From Sphingomonas sp. SUN019 (GTDB lineage Bacteria; Pseudomonadota; Alphaproteobacteria; Sphingomonadales; Sphingomonadaceae), in contig NZ_CP096971.1 in assembly GCF_024758705.1 (NCBI RefSeq), positions 3,129,501-3,193,500 of the forward strand: a DNA stretch of 64,000 bases, given 5' to 3'. Shown here piece by piece: positions 57,831 to 64,000 of the stretch (within the stretch, counting starts at the first letter, position 1; every line of letters begins with the position of its first letter). The position numbers and the translations under genes were made by a program. The notes below the pieces were generated by a model that saw only the letters and a program-made list of their open reading frames with translations, searched no databases and was not told the origin of the DNA.

Positions 57831-58323
57831 TCGATCCACCCTGAGGCGTTCCGCGTTCGAGCGCGAGCAGTTGTTCTTTCACGGCCAGGCCACCTGCGAA
57901 GCCGGTGAGCGCGCCGTTCGATCCGACGACGCGGTGGCACGGCGCGATGATCGAGATCGGATTGCGCCCGTTCGCAGCACCGACTGCACGCGAAGCAGTA
58001 GGACGGCCGATCGCCTGCGCGATCTGACCATAGCTGCGCGTCTCGCCATAGGGAATCGCGACTAGTTCGGCCCATACCTGTTGCTGGAAATCGGTGCCGC
58101 GAAAGTCGAGCGGGACGGTGAAGCGGGTCAGTTCGCCCGCGAAATAGGCGGCGAGCTGGCGATCGGTCTCGATCAGTAGCGGATGGTTCAGACCGTCCGC
58201 GCAAGCGCTCAAGCGCACGCGGCGCGGATCGTCGTTCGGCCACAGGATCGCGACGAGCGCCGCGTCGCTCGCGACCAACGTCAGCCGTCCTACGGGTGAT
58301 TCGATCACCTTGCTAGCCAGCAT
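57760..58323 (-). CDS. ogt: methylated-DNA:protein-cysteine methyltransferase
   Basis: A 187-residue suicide repair protein that moves O6-methyl groups from guanine to its own Cys129, in the signature IIAPCHRVVG. The helix-turn-helix lies in SYGQIAQAIGRPTASRAVGAANGRNP, with the Arg finger in SRAVG. The family normally ends near residue 158 (KEQLLALERG). The further 29 residues here are mostly read from the adjacent palindromic repeat, so the tail is probably a neutral extension. ATG 58323 is the only good start. Confidence 0.93.
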   Translation of the reverse strand: MLASKVIESPVGRLTLVASDAALVAILWPNDDPRRVRLSACADGLNHPLLIETDRQLAAYFAGELTRFTVPLDFRGTDFQQQVWAELVAIPYGETRSYGQIAQAIGRPTASRAVGAANGRNPISIIAPCHRVVGSNGALTGFAGGLAVKEQLLALERGTPQGGSTFSPGGAEKGDFRASERSVLLGT

Positions 58324-58339
58324 CGTCGCTCTCCAATCT

Positions 58340-58416
58340 TGGCGCGCCCGGCTGGACTCGAACCAGCGACCACAAGCTTAGAAGGCTCGTGCTCTATCCA
58401 TCTGAGCTACGGGCGC
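58340..58416 (-). tRNA. tRNA-Arg (anticodon TCT)
   Basis: The minus strand gives a full cloverleaf: acceptor GCGCCCG with CGGGCGC, D arm TAGCTCAGATGGATAGAGCA, anticodon stem-loop with loop CTTCTAA (anticodon TCT, reading AGA), and T arm GCTGGTTCGAGTCCAGC. The discriminator is G and the 3' CCA is encoded (58340-58342). It lies between ogt and the YhhQ-type transporter gene. Confidence 0.96.
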
Positions 58417-58472
58417 CCGCGCGTTCGTTAGCGCGGATTGCGGCGGTGCGAAACAGGCGGCATGGTCTGGGC

Positions 58473-59219
58473 ATGAGCGAAGAGAATGGAATGCCGAAGG
58501 TGGTTGCGGCCGATGCCGTGGGGGCGGCGGGCTTTCGCTATTTCGATTTCGTGATGGCGGCGTTCGTCGCGATCCTGTTGCTGTCGAACGTGCTGGGCGC
58601 AGGGAAGGTCGCGGTCGTCCACTTGCCGGTGATCGGGGCGTGGCCGTTCGGGGCGGGCATCCTGTTCTTCCCGGTCAGCTATGTGATCGGCGACGTGCTG
58701 ACCGAGGTATATGGCTATGCGCGGGCGCGGCGCGTGATCTGGGCCGGGTTTTCGGCGACGCTGTTCATGGCGCTGATGGCGTGGGTGGTGGTCGCGTTGC
58801 CGCCTGCGCCCGACTGGACCAACCAGGCGGCGTATGAAATTGTGTTCGGGCAGGTGCCGCGGATCGTGTTCGCCAGCATGTGCGCGTTCTGGGCGGGGGA
58901 GTTCGTCAATTCCTACGTCCTGGCGCGAATGAAGGTGTGGAGCGGCGGCCGGCATCTGTGGATGCGGACGATCGGGTCGACGATCGCGGGGCAAGGCGTC
59001 GACAGCCTGATCTTCTACCCGCTGGCGTTCTGGGGCGCGGCGGGGTGGACGACCGATCTGGTCGTCACCGTGCTGTTCACGCAATGGGCGCTGAAGATGG
59101 GGTGGGAGGCGCTGTTGACCCCTGTGACATACGGCGTGGTCGGATGGCTGAAGCGAGCGGAGGGGGTCGACGTGTTCGATCGCGAGACGGATTTCACGCC
59201 GTTCCGGGCGCGGGTGTAA
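58473..59219 (+). CDS. yhhQ: queuosine precursor transporter (YhhQ/QueT-like, VUT family)
   Basis: A 248-residue inner-membrane protein with six helices. The family marks are VMAAFVAILLLSNVLGAGKV, FPVSYVIGDVLTEVYGYARARRVIWAGF, WAGEFVNSYVLARMKVW, WMRTIGSTIAGQGVDSLIFYPLAFWG and FDRETDFTPF at the C-terminus. Members import 7-cyano-7-deazaguanine or related queuosine precursors. ATG 58473 is used; an earlier in-frame start would run into the tRNA gene. It stands alone, five bases of stop from the convergent methyltransferase gene. Confidence 0.93.
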   Translation: MSEENGMPKVVAADAVGAAGFRYFDFVMAAFVAILLLSNVLGAGKVAVVHLPVIGAWPFGAGILFFPVSYVIGDVLTEVYGYARARRVIWAGFSATLFMALMAWVVVALPPAPDWTNQAAYEIVFGQVPRIVFASMCAFWAGEFVNSYVLARMKVWSGGRHLWMRTIGSTIAGQGVDSLIFYPLAFWGAAGWTTDLVVTVLFTQWALKMGWEALLTPVTYGVVGWLKRAEGVDVFDRETDFTPFRARV

Positions 59220-59220
59220 G

Positions 59221-60210
59221 CTACTTCTTTCGTGCGATCAGCGAGTTGCCGCATGCCAGCGTCATGACCATTTCAGGCGAGAGGCTGGCCACCAGTCCCG
59301 TCCAGAACTCTCCTGTTGGCGATTCGGCGACAAGTTGACCGGCCGGCGTCGCTAGTAGGCGGGTATGCGCCGCCGGATCGCGTTGCGCGAGATCGGACAG
59401 CATCGCCGAGAGATACCAGGTGATCGAGTGCGCTGGCGTCTGGTTGGCCAAGGTATCGATCAATTCGATGTCGTATCCATCATCGAACATTCGACGGAGT
59501 CCGGCGCGCGTTGCATTGTAGTAATGCGATGGATAACCGTGAACAGGTTGCAGAAACGGCCAGTCGATAAAAACCTTACCGCCTGGTTTCAGCATCCGGC
59601 GAAATTCTTCCGCTACCTTCCACGGTTCTTCGACGTGCTCAAGTACAGCGAAACAACCGATCCCATCCAGTGATTCGGACGCAATCGGATAACGACTACC
59701 AGGTTCCATGATCAGGTCGGCAGATACGGACGGATAGACTTCGATATACAAGCAATTATCGGATTTAGTATGCCGACGGCCGCAGCCGATATCGGCATAT
59801 AGCTTGTCCGGATTCTGTTCGACTTCGGTGACGAACGGTCCGAACCCGGCATTGGCGGATTCGGCATCATACGCCGCCAGATCATAGGTGGATGCACCAT
59901 ACAGGATTGGAAAAGCGTCTTTCTCCGCCGCAAAGCGAAAATTGCCTCTCGCCCCCTTCGACGCGTCGAGCACCGGTGCGAAGCGTTCATAGCGCCGATG
60001 AATACGAGATTTCATCGACGAGAAGGACGCCGCAGTCATCTGGCGCCGTCTTTCGGCCAGACCAAACTCGCGAAAATGTGCCGCGCCGTCGCCGCCGGAC
60101 ATGACATGCTGCGCGACGTCAGGGTTCGCCGCCAGATATCGGTCAAGGTCGAAATTTTCCGCGATCGCGGGCTCAAATTTGGGCGAAGGGCTTTTTTTCC
60201 AACGGCTCAC
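59221..60210 (-). CDS. SAM-dependent methyltransferase-like protein with N-terminal NPDV-type domain
   Basis: A 329-residue protein. Residues about 20-58 ([18 protein letters not shown] ... [11 protein letters not shown]) resemble the short D-x-x-x-Y-L-x-x-N-P-D-V motif found on exported or glycan-related proteins. The class I methyltransferase part holds [17 protein letters not shown] for [25 protein letters not shown], and [23 protein letters not shown]. The local base composition is less GC-rich than that of its neighbours, hinting at transfer. A surface-glycan methylation role is a guess. It overlaps the purQ stop by ATGA-like spacing. Confidence 0.75.
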   Translation of the reverse strand: MSRWKKSPSPKFEPAIAENFDLDRYLAANPDVAQHVMSGGDGAAHFREFGLAERRRQMTAASFSSMKSRIHRRYERFAPVLDASKGARGNFRFAAEKDAFPILYGASTYDLAAYDAESANAGFGPFVTEVEQNPDKLYADIGCGRRHTKSDNCLYIEVYPSVSADLIMEPGSRYPIASESLDGIGCFAVLEHVEEPWKVAEEFRRMLKPGGKVFIDWPFLQPVHGYPSHYYNATRAGLRRMFDDGYDIELIDTLANQTPAHSITWYLSAMLSDLAQRDPAAHTRLLATPAGQLVAESPTGEFWTGLVASLSPEMVMTLACGNSLIARKK

Positions 60211-60872
60211 GCAATCACCTCCAACAATCCTTCGAACAGGCGGCGGCCGTCGGTGCCGCCGTGGGCGGTTTCGATGCGGCGTTCGGGGTGGGGCATCAGG
60301 CCCAGCACGTTGCCCGCGTCGTTCAGGATGCCCGCGATCCGCCGCGCGCTGCCATTCACTTCCTCGGCGTAGCGGAAGGCGATGCGGCCTTCACCTTCGA
60401 GCCGATCGAGCGTCGCGGCGTCGGCGAAGTAATTGCCGTCATGGTGCGCGACCGGGATGCTGATCGTCTCGCCAGCCGAATAGCGCGCGGTGAAGGCGCT
60501 TTGCGTGTTCTCCACCGTGAGCGCGACGTCGCGGCAGACGAAGTTCAGGCCAGCGTTGCGCATCAAGGCGCCGGGGAGGAGACCGGCTTCGGTCAGCACC
60601 TGGAAGCCGTTGCAGATGCCGATTACCGGCAGACCCTTCGCGGCTTCGTCCGTCACCGCGCGCAGGATCGGTGACCGCGCGGCCATCGCGCCCGACCGAA
60701 GATAGTCGCCATATGAAAAGCCGCCGGGGAGCGCGACGAGGCCGATTCCGTCGGGCAATTCGGTCTCGCGGTGCCACACCATCACCGGCTTGACGCCGGT
60801 CACCGCCTCCAGCGCGACGGCGATATCGCGGTCGCAGTTGGAGCCGGGGAAGACGACGACCGCGGTCTTCAT
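60207..60872 (-). CDS. purQ: phosphoribosylformylglycinamidine synthase, glutaminase subunit
   Basis: A 221-residue class I glutamine amidotransferase that supplies ammonia to Pur[23 protein letters not shown] is the signature start, the catalytic Cys is in [21 protein letters not shown], and the His/Glu pair is in [14 protein letters not shown] 60872 overlaps the purS stop as ATGA. The operon here runs purC-purS-purQ; purL is not in this window. Confidence 0.97.
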   Translation of the reverse strand: MKTAVVVFPGSNCDRDIAVALEAVTGVKPVMVWHRETELPDGIGLVALPGGFSYGDYLRSGAMAARSPILRAVTDEAAKGLPVIGICNGFQVLTEAGLLPGALMRNAGLNFVCRDVALTVENTQSAFTARYSAGETISIPVAHHDGNYFADAATLDRLEGEGRIAFRYAEEVNGSARRIAGILNDAGNVLGLMPHPERRIETAHGGTDGRRLFEGLLEVIA

Positions 60873-61099
60873 GCGCGCGATACTCGGTAGTTTTCGATCA
60901 CGGTGTTGGCGAGCAGCTTCTGGCACATCGCGTCGACCTGTTCGTCGGTCACGTCATCGGTGAGATCGAGTTCGATCAGCTTGCCGACACGCGCGCCATC
61001 GACGCCCGCAAAGCCGAGGCTGGCGAGCGCGTGTTCGATCGCCTTGCCCTGCGGATCGAGCACGCCGGGCTTCAGCGTGACATGGACGGTCAGCTTCAT
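60869..61099 (-). CDS. purS: phosphoribosylformylglycinamidine synthase subunit PurS
   Basis: A 76-residue protein that joins PurQ and PurL into the active complex. [29 protein letters not shown] and the C-terminal [17 protein letters not shown] match the family fully. The ATG at 61099 shares its A with the purC stop (TGATG); a GTG one codon upstream is also in frame. Confidence 0.96.
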   Translation of the reverse strand: MKLTVHVTLKPGVLDPQGKAIEHALASLGFAGVDGARVGKLIELDLTDDVTDEQVDAMCQKLLANTVIENYRVSRA

Positions 61100-61878
61100 C
61101 ACTTCCCCCGGCGCTTGCGGTGGCTTTCGAGATCGAGCACCGCCGAATCCTCGCCCTCGGGCAGCAGGCCCAGGCGGCGTGCGACCTCCTGATAGGCCTC
61201 CGCCTCGCCGCCAAGGTCACGGCGGAAGCGGTCCTTGTCGAGCTTCTCGCTGGTTTCCATGTCCCAAAGGCGGCAGCAATCGGGGCTGATCTCGTCCGCC
61301 AGGATGATGCGGCCGTAGTCGTTATCCCAGATGCGGCCGAACTCCAGCTTGAAGTCCACGAGGCGGATGCCGACCCCGGCGAACAGGCCGCACAGGAAAT
61401 CGTTGATGCGGATCGACAGGTCGGCGATGTCGTGCATCTCCTCCTGCGTCGCCCAGCCGAAAGCGGCGATATGTTCGTCGGTGATCATCGGATCGCCGAG
61501 TTCGTCCGATTTGTAGGCATATTCGATGATCGTGCGGGGCAGCTTCGTGCCCTCCTCGATCCCGAGCCGCTTCGACAGCGTGCCCGCCGCGACATTGCGC
61601 ACCATCACCTCGATCGGGACGATCTCGACCTGGCGGATTAGTTGTTCGCGCATATTGAGACGGCGGATGAAGTGCGTCGGAACGCCGATATGGTCGAGCA
61701 GGGTGAAGATGTGCTCGGAAATGCGGTTGTTGAGCACGCCCTTGCCGCTGATCGTGCCCTTCTTCTGGGCGTTGAACGCGGTGGCGTCGTCCTTGAAATA
61801 CTGGATCAGGGTGCCGGGTTCCGGCCCCTCGTAGAGGATCTTCGCCTTGCCTTCGTAGATCTGCCGGCGACGCGCCAT
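61099..61878 (-). CDS. purC: phosphoribosylaminoimidazole-succinocarboxamide synthase
   Basis: A 259-residue SAICAR synthetase. [29 protein letters not shown] is the ATP-binding entry, with [49 protein letters not shown] and [10 protein letters not shown] ... [15 protein letters not shown] completing the pattern. It joins aspartate to CAIR in purine synthesis. It is the first gene of the purC-purS-purQ unit. Confidence 0.97.
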   Translation of the reverse strand: MARRRQIYEGKAKILYEGPEPGTLIQYFKDDATAFNAQKKGTISGKGVLNNRISEHIFTLLDHIGVPTHFIRRLNMREQLIRQVEIVPIEVMVRNVAAGTLSKRLGIEEGTKLPRTIIEYAYKSDELGDPMITDEHIAAFGWATQEEMHDIADLSIRINDFLCGLFAGVGIRLVDFKLEFGRIWDNDYGRIILADEISPDCCRLWDMETSEKLDKDRFRRDLGGEAEAYQEVARRLGLLPEGEDSAVLDLESHRKRRGK

Positions 61879-62009
61879 CGCATTACCCCTGAAATATTTC
61901 GCCCCGGCGGCGCGAATGGGCCGCGCGGCCGGGGCTGGAATCGGGCCGGGCTATAGGGGAAGGGGGGCGGGGGTGCAATCGGGGCTTCCCCGCGCGAAAG
62001 TCGCAGTCG

Positions 62010-62429
62010 CTAGTCAAATCGCTCATATCGCGGTGGAGGGTTCTGATCATAGTGCGCGAGCCGCGACGCCAGCGACCCCAGGTGAATTTCGAGTTTGTGA
62101 CCGTCGGGATCGAGGAAATAAAGCGAACCGCCTTCGCTGCGATTGTCCCGCCAGATAGTTGCGCGTTCGCGAATCTTGGCGCTCAAGGCATCGAAATCGG
62201 CAGCGTCGACGCTGAATGCGGCATGGGTGTAGTCGGCGTGCGGTCCTTGGCGTGTGGCGGGATCGCTTGACAGGCACAGCCACGTCGCGCCGATCTCCAG
62301 ATAGGCCCCGCTTTCCCATCTCGCGCAAATGCGACATCCGAGCACGTCGCGGTAGAAATGGATCGATCGTTCGAGATCGCTAACCGCAAAGGTCAGGTGA
62401 TTGAGGCCGGTGAGCGCTGGCTCGTTCAT
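62010..62429 (-). CDS. fosA: FosA-like fosfomycin thiol transferase
   Basis: A 139-residue vicinal-oxygen-chelate protein. The metal ligands of FosA are in place: His11 ([11 protein letters not shown]), His69 (ADYTHAAF) and Glu114 (GHKLEIHLG). The fosfomycin-binding loop [17 protein letters not shown] is intact, as are [12 protein letters not shown] and WLCLSSDP. FosA enzymes add glutathione to the fosfomycin epoxide. The resemblance to plasmid and chromosomal FosA is strong over the whole length, but activity has not been shown. ATG 62429 follows three bases after the stop of the hydrolase gene, so the two form an operon. Confidence 0.88.
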   Translation of the reverse strand: MNEPALTGLNHLTFAVSDLERSIHFYRDVLGCRICARWESGAYLEIGATWLCLSSDPATRQGPHADYTHAAFSVDAADFDALSAKIRERATIWRDNRSEGGSLYFLDPDGHKLEIHLGSLASRLAHYDQNPPPRYERFD

Positions 62430-62431
62430 CG

Positions 62432-63442
62432 CTATTGCTTCCCGGATTCGCTTAACGCTGCGCGGATCAGGCGCTTCGTCTCTCCCCACGCTAGCGTTTC
62501 CGGGGCGATCAATTCGACGTGGCCGGTGTCGGGGATGGTGTGGAGAATCACCTTGTCCCCGGCCTTGCTCGCCTTCGCAATGTAGTTGGTGGCCATCCGA
62601 TACGGGATGATGCGGTCTTCGCGGCCGTTGATGAGGTCTTGCGGCACGCCGATCGGCAGGAGGCGGGGGATCGAGGTGTCGGTGTAGGGATCGGTGCGAC
62701 CGGTTCCCACGAGTTTGGCGATCACTTCGGTGCCGCAGCCGTTGTCGGGGCTGGCGGCGGTTGCTTCGAGGTCGGGAAGGCCGCCGAGGCTGATGACGTG
62801 GGCGATCTTGAGTGGCTTGGCGGTGCGGAGCGGGCTGGTCTTCGGAAGCTTGCTACGGCCCGCCAGCCACAGCGCGAGGTGGCCGCCCGCGGAATGGCCG
62901 ACCGCGACGACACGAGTCAGGTCGAGATTGTATTTCTTTGCGTCGACAGCGAGTTGGTCGGCCGCCTGTGCCGCATCCGTGAAGGTGCCGGGGTAACCGC
63001 CGCCGTCGCGATCGACGCCGCGATAGTCGATGTTCCATACCGCGATTCCGTCGGCGCGGAGATCGGCGGCGATCCAGTCCATCAGCTTGCGGTCGGCGAT
63101 GCTGGTCTGCCAGCAGCCGCCATGGACCATCAGCACGACCGGGCGCTTTACCGTACGTTTGGGGAGCCAGACGTCGACCTTCTGCATCCGGTCGGGACCG
63201 TAGGAGACGGTTGCGTCGGGCGTGGGGCGCGGGCGGCTGGTTAGGTCTGGCCAGGTCAGAGGAGTGAAGGATTTGGCGGCGGCCATCGCGGCGAGGTTCG
63301 ACGGGATCAGCGTCAGGATTGCAAGCGCCGCAAACCAGATGCGGAACCGTGAATGTTGTGAATGTTGAGACGCTGGAGCGGTTTTCTCAACGTTCGCGGT
63401 GGAGCGTGGATGTGAGGGGCGGGAGGGGCGTGTCCGGAACAT
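62432..63442 (-). CDS. membrane-anchored or exported alpha/beta hydrolase
   Basis: A 336-residue esterase/lipase-like protein. After a charged N-terminus one hydrophobic segment ([22 protein letters not shown]) may be an anchor or a late signal peptide. The hydrolase core has the oxyanion segment [13 protein letters not shown], nucleophile Ser in [17 protein letters not shown], Asp in [12 protein letters not shown] and His in DTGHVELI. Such BD-FAE-like enzymes cleave esters; the substrate is unknown. It lies upstream of the FosA-like gene. Confidence 0.87.
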   Translation of the reverse strand: MFRTRPSRPSHPRSTANVEKTAPASQHSQHSRFRIWFAALAILTLIPSNLAAMAAAKSFTPLTWPDLTSRPRPTPDATVSYGPDRMQKVDVWLPKRTVKRPVVLMVHGGCWQTSIADRKLMDWIAADLRADGIAVWNIDYRGVDRDGGGYPGTFTDAAQAADQLAVDAKKYNLDLTRVVAVGHSAGGHLALWLAGRSKLPKTSPLRTAKPLKIAHVISLGGLPDLEATAASPDNGCGTEVIAKLVGTGRTDPYTDTSIPRLLPIGVPQDLINGREDRIIPYRMATNYIAKASKAGDKVILHTIPDTGHVELIAPETLAWGETKRLIRAALSESGKQ

Positions 63443-63490
63443 CGCCGGGACGGTGCCACAACCCGCCCGTTGTAGGAAAATTGTTTCGCA

Positions 63491-63667
63491 TCAATGTTTG
63501 ACGGGCCGACGGTCACGATCGTCCGGCGTGCGCCATGGCGCATCGAACTGATATTCATGCAGGCGCGCCAGACCCATCCCGATCGAGCGGAACAGCTTAT
63601 TGATATCCCGGGCGAAAGCATTCTGGTGATCGGCCCAGTCGCGGGTGAGGAAATCGTCTCGCATCAT
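63491..63667 (-). CDS. small protein of unknown function (58 residues)
   Basis: A 57-58 residue frame with a perfect AGGAGG five to eight bases before two adjacent ATGs (63667 and 63664). The sequence runs MRDDFLTRDWADHQNAFARDINKLF, then SIGMGLARLHEYQFDAPWR, with a charged C-terminus; there is no signal or membrane segment. The strong ribosome binding site supports translation. It is divergent from the LysR gene (115 bases), so it may be its regulatory target. Confidence 0.65.
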   Translation of the reverse strand: MMRDDFLTRDWADHQNAFARDINKLFRSIGMGLARLHEYQFDAPWRTPDDRDRRPVKH

Positions 63668-63782
63668 TCGAACCTCCTGTGTCGGGCGGGGATTGCCGCC
63701 CGGCAAGAGATGGAACAAATCACGATTCGCCGCCAACAAATCGATGGACCATCGTTATAAGGCAGGCTTATCATCTCACGCC

Positions 63783-64000
63783 ATGCGACGTCTGCCGCCA
63801 CTGTCCGCCGTCCGGGTATTCGAGGCGGCGGCGCGTCACCAGAATTTCACCGCCGCCGCGGCCGAGCTGGGAATGACGCAGGCGGCGGTAAGCTATCAGA
63901 TCAAGCTGTTGGAGGAGCGGCTGGGCGCGGCGCTGTTCCGGCGCGAGAAGAAGCGCGTGGTGCTGACCGAGGCGGGAAGCCGCGCAGCGCCTGCGCTGAC
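63783..64000 (+). CDS. LysR family transcriptional regulator, N-terminal part (cut by window edge)
   Basis: The first 72 residues are visible. PLSAVRVFEAAARHQNFTAAAAELGMTQAAVSYQIKLLEERLGAALF is the winged helix-turn-helix of LysR regulators, in the GcvA-like form that starts LPPLSAVRVFEAAAR. VVLTEAGSRAAPAL begins the linker helix. The effector domain is beyond the window. LysR genes usually control a divergent neighbour, here the small unknown protein. Confidence 0.93.
   Translation, partial: MRRLPPLSAVRVFEAAARHQNFTAAAAELGMTQAAVSYQIKLLEERLGAALFRREKKRVVLTEAGSRAAPAL

Overview
This window is high-GC bacterial chromosome that I read as an alphaproteobacterium of the Sphingomonas group. The reasons are the dcw cluster content and order, the meso-DAP type MurE, a MucR-family regulator, many GTG/TTG starts with 4-base stop/start overlaps, and dispersed GC-rich palindromes. 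This placement is an inference from family resemblance; no 16S gene is present. I see no rRNA, CRISPR array, insertion sequence or prophage. Both ends cut genes: an MFS transporter on the left and a LysR regulator on the right.

1-25 kb holds accessory and metabolic genes. In order: MFS transporter (partial), a small exported protein and a histidine phosphatase, an outer-membrane beta-barrel protein, a chrB-chrA-dehydrogenase operon, a cysteine-free MucR regulator, and an MpaB/DUF2236 protein. A beta-oxidation-like cluster follows: two acyl-CoA dehydrogenases and a short-chain dehydrogenase on the minus strand, and an enoyl-CoA hydratase with a second SDR on the plus strand. Next come a Phd/PIN toxin-antitoxin pair, dnaN, ohr, a PAS-GGDEF protein, an OmpA-family protein, recF, a Coq4-like protein behind tandem operator-like palindromes, an aldo/keto reductase with a dicarboxylate symporter, glmM, an MliC-like lipoprotein, a vapBC pair fused by overlap to a DNA-deoxyinosine glycosylase gene, and a cysteine synthase.

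26-45 kb is the division and cell wall cluster, all on the plus strand: mraZ-rsmH-ftsL-ftsI-murE-[43-codon ORF]-murF-mraY-murD-ftsW-murG-[palindromic repeat]-murC-murB-ddl-ftsQ-ftsA-ftsZ, ending in a strong hairpin. Nearly every junction overlaps or abuts. glmM upstream makes the glucosamine-1-phosphate that feeds the same pathway. A TPR-SPOR protein and a dgt-like dNTPase follow.

48-64 kb holds a GST, an M28 peptidase, a SOUL protein, a TPR-like exported protein, and the membrane-insertion and ribosome block engB-yidC-yidD-rnpA-rpmH (minus strand). It continues with comM, ogt, tRNA-Arg(TCT), a YhhQ-type transporter, a methyltransferase with purQ-purS-purC, a FosA-like thiol transferase behind an exported hydrolase, and a small unknown protein divergent from the LysR gene.

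The most unusual signals are: the unreported-looking 43-codon frame locked between murE and murF; an rnpA frame with no canonical start after rpmH; six kinds of long palindromic repeat (seven copies), one of which supplies the murC ribosome binding site and another the C-terminus of Ogt; a nested inverted-repeat region before mraZ; and a toxin-antitoxin/DNA-repair operon.
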